Positions 58,560 through 64,000 of a stretch of DNA of 64,000 bases are shown here, one piece after another; position 1 is the first letter of the stretch; each line of letters starts with the position of its first letter. The position numbers and the translations under genes were made by a program. Source of the stretch: Sindora glabra (lineage: Eukaryota; Streptophyta; Magnoliopsida; Fabales; Fabaceae); NCBI GenBank assembly GCA_020226215.1, contig CM035233.1, positions 69,740,831 to 69,804,830 on the forward strand. The letters are read 5' to 3'. The notes beneath the pieces are model-generated. The model saw only the letters and a list, made by a program, of their open reading frames with translations. It did not search any database and was not told where the DNA came from.

Positions 58560-59700
58560 TTATGAAAATCAATTCTTCACAGTCCACCTCAGTATCATTC
58601 GGCGACAATGGCTTTCGTGCAAAAGGAACTTCATAGAATGGAAAGGTTGATAAAGAATTTCTGGTTGAGGAATTTTCAATTTAAAATAAAGATGCACGTG
58701 ATATCATGGGACAAAGCCACTTGTCCAGGAGATTACAGTGGGTTGGGCCCAAGGGAGCTATCTTACTTAAACCAAGCTTTCATTGCAAAACAAACTTTAA
58801 GAGTTCTCAATAACCCAAATTTACTGCCGAGTAGGGTGAAAGCATCAAAATATGGCAGAGGAGATCTGGAAAAATGTTGATGTTCTAGATAATGCACACA
58901 TAATGACAGAAAATCGAAGATCGTGGATAGGTTCTGGACAATATATCTCACTTGAAAGTATATTTTGGCGGAACACAATAGGTCCATTGCCTTTTAATGT
59001 CAAAATAGTCAGAGACCTAAGAGATGATGAAACAGGGGCCTGTTGCAGAGATAGAATCTCAATTGTTTATAATCCTTAGACCTGTGAACGTGTTATTAAA
59101 ACTATACTATCATATACTATGATAAGGAAGATTTGTTGTTGTGGACTCAAGTGACAAATGGACTTTACTTTGATTAAAGAAGGGTATCGAATGGTAACTT
59201 AGCACGATCAGAATTAGGAAATCCCTTGGGAGCTTATATGGAAACTACCTTTACCTTAGAAAGTCTTACATGATAACCTATCCATAAAGGCTGAGCTAAA
59301 CAGAAAAAATATGCAAGTCCCAATACAATGTCTTTTCTACAATCAAAAAGAAGAAACCGTGAATCATGTTTTCCTGCACTACTTCTAAGCAATGGCAGTT
59401 TGGTTTGGGACAAATTTAACAATTAGATATGATGTTTTTTACAGCCATAAGGAGTGAAAAGATGGTTCTGCTACTGTCTTAAAGATGGAATCTTACAATC
59501 CTAGGAGACACATTACAGGATCTATAAAGTAGGGGACCAGGGGTCATCTTTTATGCAATTTGGTACATGAGAAACCAGCCCGTTTTAAGGGCATGCAAAC
59601 TAACCTAGAAGAAACAATAGGCTTTATCAGGAGATGGGAGCAGAGTGCATTTTGATGCAACAACCTAGACGACAGAATGACAAAAACCAGAGAAAGTAAT
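58560..59700 (+). mobile_element. LINE ORF2 C-terminal fragment
   Basis: Plus-strand plant L1 remnant. The frame at 58608-58880 reads HRMERLIKNFWLRNFQFKIK, ISWDKATCPGDYSGLGPREL and SYLNQAFIAKQTLRVLNNPN, the conserved region after the RT core (family pattern SWDKVTRPKDYGGLGLRKL). A frameshift leads to NRRSWIGSGQYISLESIFW and GPLPFN (58915-59000). zf-RVT-like pieces follow (ELNRKNMQVPIQCLFYNQKE, NHVFLHYF; about 59290-59390). Both ends are missing. No poly(A) seen. Confidence 0.75.
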
Positions 59701-60018
59701 GCAGGACCAAAAACTTGATGTCGTTCTTTTATTAAGAGTGAGGATATATATTACAATTAGAGTGTATAAGAGCTTCTTGGGTAGAGTAATACATGACGAA
59801 ATGATGTTTCATCTTCATCAAATCCTTAAATTTTAGAATAAATGACATCTCTTTTTGTTTTGCTTTGCGTGTGTCTTTGCATTTTGAGATAAGGCTTTGT
59901 GATTGGATTGAAATTAGAAATATTTTTTTTTTATTTTTCAAAGAAAATAGATGTCTTTAATAGTTATATTATAATCATGTAAATATACTGTTAAATTTAT
60001 GAATTGAAACGATAGATA

Positions 60019-60335
60019 TAGAGTCTATTTGTTTTCTATTTTTAAGAATATTTTTTATTTTTAAAAAATAACATAATTTATCTTCAAAATTTATTTTTAA
60101 AAGTTATTTTTTAAATATATAATTTAAAAATAAAAATAGAAATAACTGTTAATTATTTTTTAAACTTATGTTCTTATTTTAGATGTCAATTTTATAATTA
60201 AATAAAATATTTTCTTATTTACAATATCAACTACTATCTAATCTTATTTTTTCTTTAATTCAAAAATAATTTTTAAAAATAAGAAAATATTTTTTAAATA
60301 CATAATAATAAAAACATATCCAAATACACTTATAG
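60019..60335. mobile_element. MITE-like inverted-repeat element
   Basis: The left end (GTCTATTTGTTTTCTATTTT) and the right end (complement GTGTATTTGGATATGTTTTT) carry the TATTTG signature, and the adjoining TTTTTAAAAAATA words pair across the element. Non-coding; no target duplication identified. Confidence 0.45.
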
Positions 60336-62250
60336 GTAAATTGCAAGTGAATTAGAGTACGAGAAAGTGGGATACAATTTTTCAAAGGTGAGAAGGTTCC
60401 ATACGCTTAGTTAAAAAGTACATGTGATTTGGTGCATTTTAGTATGATAAAAAAGAATTAAACCTTGGTTATTTCTTTTCTTTTTTGACAAAATACAAAT
60501 AACCCCCTCGCATGACTCCCTCAAAATTTCAAAACTTACCAATAATTTCATGATGTTTTGAAAAGAAATTGGAAGACATTGAAATTTCAATTGAAAAAAT
60601 AAAAATAAATGAGTCACTTGTGATACTTTGTTGTTGTTTTCTTAGCATAATATAATTTTGTTTGGCACACTATATAATATCGTATAAGGATCATTGAATA
60701 AAATAATATTGTATGATATAAGATAATATACTATACTATATTTGGTTTATATATTGGATTAGGTGAATGTTTATATATAATTCTTCTATCTTTTATTTGT
60801 ACTTATGTTGTGCTAGAATGTATAGGCCTAAAAAATAATTAATTTAATTACAATATCCGTACATATTAAAAAATTATAAATTATTTTAAATAAATTTAAA
60901 GTATATAATTAGGTCAAAATGTCCCTCAACATTATCTTTTTAAAAATATGATTATATATATTAATTAAAAATTTATACTATGGTAACAAAATAATATAAC
61001 ATATTTTACCAACATATTTGTACAAACACATATATACATGTGTTTACATATTGATATGTATATGCAAATGTATATACAATAAACTAGCAAGAAATTACAA
61101 CAAATTAATTTAAAAATATAAAATTCAATAAATACATTGTAGAAAATATAAAAAATATTAAATAATATATATATATACTATCTACAAGTGTTACAAATAT
61201 AATCCAATATTGTCAAATTAAAATTTAAAAATACTAACTTAAAATATAAGTATTGACATAAATTTTTTAAATTTTAATTTAAAAAAAAGACATATATGAG
61301 ACAAGTAAGACGAATGAGACTTAAAAGGTATTTTTTTAATTTTAATAATTTAGTATATATTTTAATATTATCCTATTAACCTTTATCCCCTTCTTTGATG
61401 GATAGTCTTATATTAAATCCAATATATAAGGGAAAACACTTTTTTATGACAAAAAGAGGCTAGAGCCCTGCTGTGCTGCTAAAACCTTACGGGGAAAACC
61501 GGAAAAGGCACCCCAGATATAAGTTATACAATGTAAAAGAGAAGAGTTTTGAATAAATTACACAACCAGGTTAAATCTCTAAACATAATACAAACTAAGG
61601 TTATATATTTAATTAGGTACTATTAGAACTTATAATGTGTCAAACACAGCCTAACTTCAAAAAAATAACAAGAAAGATACATGCTTTATATCCCTAAATA
61701 CAATTAAGATGGACTTCAACAATTATTTATTTAAAATATTTATCCTCAATTATACTTTAAATAAATTAATGACTCTAATTCCATTATTAATAATTTATTT
61801 TAGAAAAAAATTATTGTTTGAATTAGCAATAAAAACAATTTAAAAGAATCATAATTGGCTTTCGTATCTTTTTCTGTTATTTAAATATAATTTTAATAAT
61901 TTAAATATATTTAAAACCCCAAGGTCATTTTTAAATTTTAAAATTTTAAGACAGCCGCTGGTCAAACTTTGCCTTGGTTATTTGTAAGTATTTCTCCTTC
62001 CTTCTATTTTATTAGTATTACTAACATTATTATTTTAGAATTTCATTTAAAAGTATTTTTATAAAAAATATTATTTATATATATTTATATTAATGATTAA
62101 AAATAATATTTTAAAATTTAAAAATAGAAGAAAGTAAATCTTTTTAATCAGGATAAGTTCCTTTTTTTATTTTTTAATTTAATATTAAATAAATAAAATA
62201 TTTTTTATTTTAATATTTTTACAATTATATTTTACAAAAACTATTTCTCA
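60336..62250. other. Spacer with a small complex island
   Basis: Mostly AT-rich. 61435-61515 stands out (GAGCCCTGCTGTGCTGCTAA, then CCTTACGGGGAAAACCGG). On the minus strand it reads an open WGAFSGFPRKVLAAQQGSS before a stop, which might be the end of an old retroelement, but I cannot identify it. Confidence 0.35.
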
Positions 62251-62511
62251 GATCAAACCGAACGAAGCTTGAACATTCCCCGTTTTCCTCGTCTTCCGTG
62301 CGAGCTAAACCCCCTGAACCAATCGAGTCAAGCCATTTGCTGGCGTGCCACTCGTGTATCCCTCTTTTCATTCAATTCCTTAATCGCCGAACGCCCAAGC
62401 AGTGCAGCATCCTTCATCACCGTCAGTCTATTCGTTCGCTTCACTCATCATTTTGTTGCAAGACTTAAATCTCAGATTGATAGGATCAGAAAGGTATAAA
62501 CTTTGGGCAAC

Positions 62512-63640
62512 ATGAATTCTGGTGGATCGACCAAAGGAGGTAGGGGTAAACCCAAAGCCTCAAAATCGATTTCTAGGTCTCAGAAGGCTGGTCTTCAATT
62601 CCCGGTTGGCCGTATCGCTCGCTTTCTTAAGGCCGGCAAGTACGCTGAACGTGTTGGTGCTGGCGCTCCAGTCTACCTCTCCGCCGTGCTGGAATATCTT
62701 GCTGCTGAGGTTTGTCTCCATTTTCAATTTTTGATTTGATCTTTCATATTTGTTTTAAATTTTAAACTTTACCTGAGCAAATTGGTTTGTTTGGTTGATG
62801 AGAAAGCTTGGAAGGCTGTAATGGGATCGTGCCTTGTGAATATTTATAACATGTTCTAGTCAGTTTTTTGGACTTATTTGATGCAGTTTGTGTGAATTTG
62901 ATCCACAGGGTCGACTACTTGACTTATGATGTTTGTTTTGATAGAGCTGACTGCAGCTTATGATAAAGTTGATGACTTTCAAACATTTTGGTTTTGAGAA
63001 TTGGGGAGTCAATCATCAAGAATAAATTTAGACCGATTTTAAGGATTCATTTGATTTCCTAGTACTAGCAGAATATAATTGTAATGGTTTATTTAGTGAG
63101 TTCTTTTTTAATTCAATATGATACTACCCTATCATCTGATTATAGCTCTGCCTTTTCCTCCATCAACTTTTCCATTCCTCCTTATTTTTCGTAACATAAT
63201 GGGAGAAGTTGGGCTCTCGTACCCTTTTGTTTTCTGGAGGAGAAATTCAGTAGAGCCAAAATGTAGAAATGATATACTTCCTAGCATTGCAATTGGCATT
63301 TTTTTTTTCCAATTGTTTCTGTATTTCTCGTCTTTCCTGGAAGATTTTTCTTGTCAATCAATTTGATGACTAATCCTGCTTGGTTCATTTATTTGTTGTA
63401 TGTGCTATTGTTCCATAGGTTCTTGAGCTTGCTGGCAATGCTGCCAGGGATAACAAGAAGAACCGCATTGTTCCAAGACACATACAACTTGCTGTGCGTA
63501 ATGATGAGGAGCTGAGCAAGCTTTTAGGAAATGTCACTATTGCAAATGGTGGAGTTCTGCCAAACATCCATCAAAATCTACTGCCAAAAAAGATGGGGAA
63601 AGGAAAGGGGGATATAGGATCGGCTTCGCAAGAATTCTAA
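62512..63640 (+). CDS. H2A.X: Histone H2A.X (two exons)
   Basis: Nucleosome core histone variant whose C-terminal serine is phosphorylated by ATM/ATR at double-strand breaks. Exon 1 is 62512-62709 (MNSGGSTKGGRGKPKASKSI up to EYLAAE), with donor GAG|GTTTGT. Exon 2 is 63419-63640 (VLELAGNAARDNKKNRIVPR up to the end), with acceptor CCATAG. The intron is 709 bases, phase 0. The 139-residue product has the H2A fold (AGLQFPVGRIARFL, NDEELSKLLGNVTIANGGVL) and ends GSASQEF. The SQEF motif, with the target serine at residue 136, identifies H2A.X rather than canonical H2A, H2A.Z or H2A.W. TTG codons in frame before the ATG are not starts. A CCAAT box lies at 62319-62323 in a GC-richer leader or promoter. 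The AATAAT-like signal near 63775 may guide polyadenylation. No damage. Confidence 0.96.
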
Positions 63641-64000
63641 GTCTTTCTTTCGTCATTGAGGAGTAAAAGTTCAAGGCTACAGCATATCCGGATGGAATTT
63701 ATTTTGTTACATCTTCCTTTCAGATTTACTTGATACGTAAAACATAAATTTTGTGAGTTTTAGTAGAAAAATGATAAATAATGGTATGAATCATCTTGTG
63801 TGGCTCTGCTTCAAATTATTAATGAAATGATATGCATTTCTTTGAAAAAGTTTTGACCTGGATTTTTATAGTGGGAGCTTCGCGGAACTGGGAACTTCAA
63901 TTGCATTCATCTATCAAAAATGCTAAACCTACATTCAAATTTGACGGTAGGTTTACCACATCCTCTTATAGAATAGACGTGGTGAGGTTAGAGTAAGGTT
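63641..64000. other. 3' UTR and downstream flank of H2A.X
   Basis: The 3' UTR probably ends around 63790-63850. Nothing recognisable beyond it. Confidence 0.4.

Noticed and set aside
62269..62499. Open frame directly before H2A.X, possible upstream ORF
   Set aside because: It starts with TTG, not ATG, and is not H2A-like; it is leader or promoter sequence.

Overview
The window is nuclear DNA from a eudicot plant, probably a rosid; I cannot place it more closely. It is very AT-rich, genes are sparse, and plant L1-type LINEs, a Copia element and many small inverted-repeat elements fill the space. The evidence is plant gene families with GT-AG introns, poly(A)-tailed LINEs and a 100-N scaffold gap at 34556-34655.

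Three intact genes stand out. (1) 16450-18211, minus: a two-exon gibberellin receptor of the GID1B type, with a TATA box and a long polypyrimidine leader. (2) 53545-54963, plus: a single-exon protein with an N-terminal MSP (VAP-like) domain and ankyrin repeats, a VAPYRIN-like protein. (3) 62512-63640, plus: a two-exon histone H2A.X ending in the SQEF phosphorylation motif. They belong to unrelated processes (hormone perception, membrane trafficking or symbiosis, chromatin and DNA repair), and nothing suggests coordinated control.

The rest is mostly transposon wreckage. 1-16 kb: an open RNase H end of a LINE at about 0.6-0.95 kb, then an almost complete but multiply broken minus-strand LINE (2271-8403) bounded by 9-bp direct repeats, then AT-rich spacer with two local tandem duplications. 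18.8-34 kb: spacer with a GC-richer island carrying two ABRE/G-box motifs (20.3-21.0 kb), a LINE 3' end (26.4-27.0 kb), and inverted-repeat elements. 34-42 kb: a degenerate Copia element whose 5' LTR is cut by the assembly gap; inside it lies a decayed, opposite-strand piece of a trithorax-like methyltransferase gene (PWWP domain, ATX4/5 type). 42-53 kb: degenerate simple-sequence DNA, a fold-back MITE, a decayed first exon of an LRR receptor-like kinase (43.6-43.8 kb), a LINE fragment, and several AT-rich inverted elements. 55-62 kb: spacer with another LINE fragment.

The best candidates for something undescribed are the fold-back MITE family with 9-bp target duplications (34.1 and 42.7 kb, with an older relative at 24.8 kb), and the ATX-like gene fragment inside the Copia element. 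Coordinates of degenerate elements are approximate because they were read by eye.
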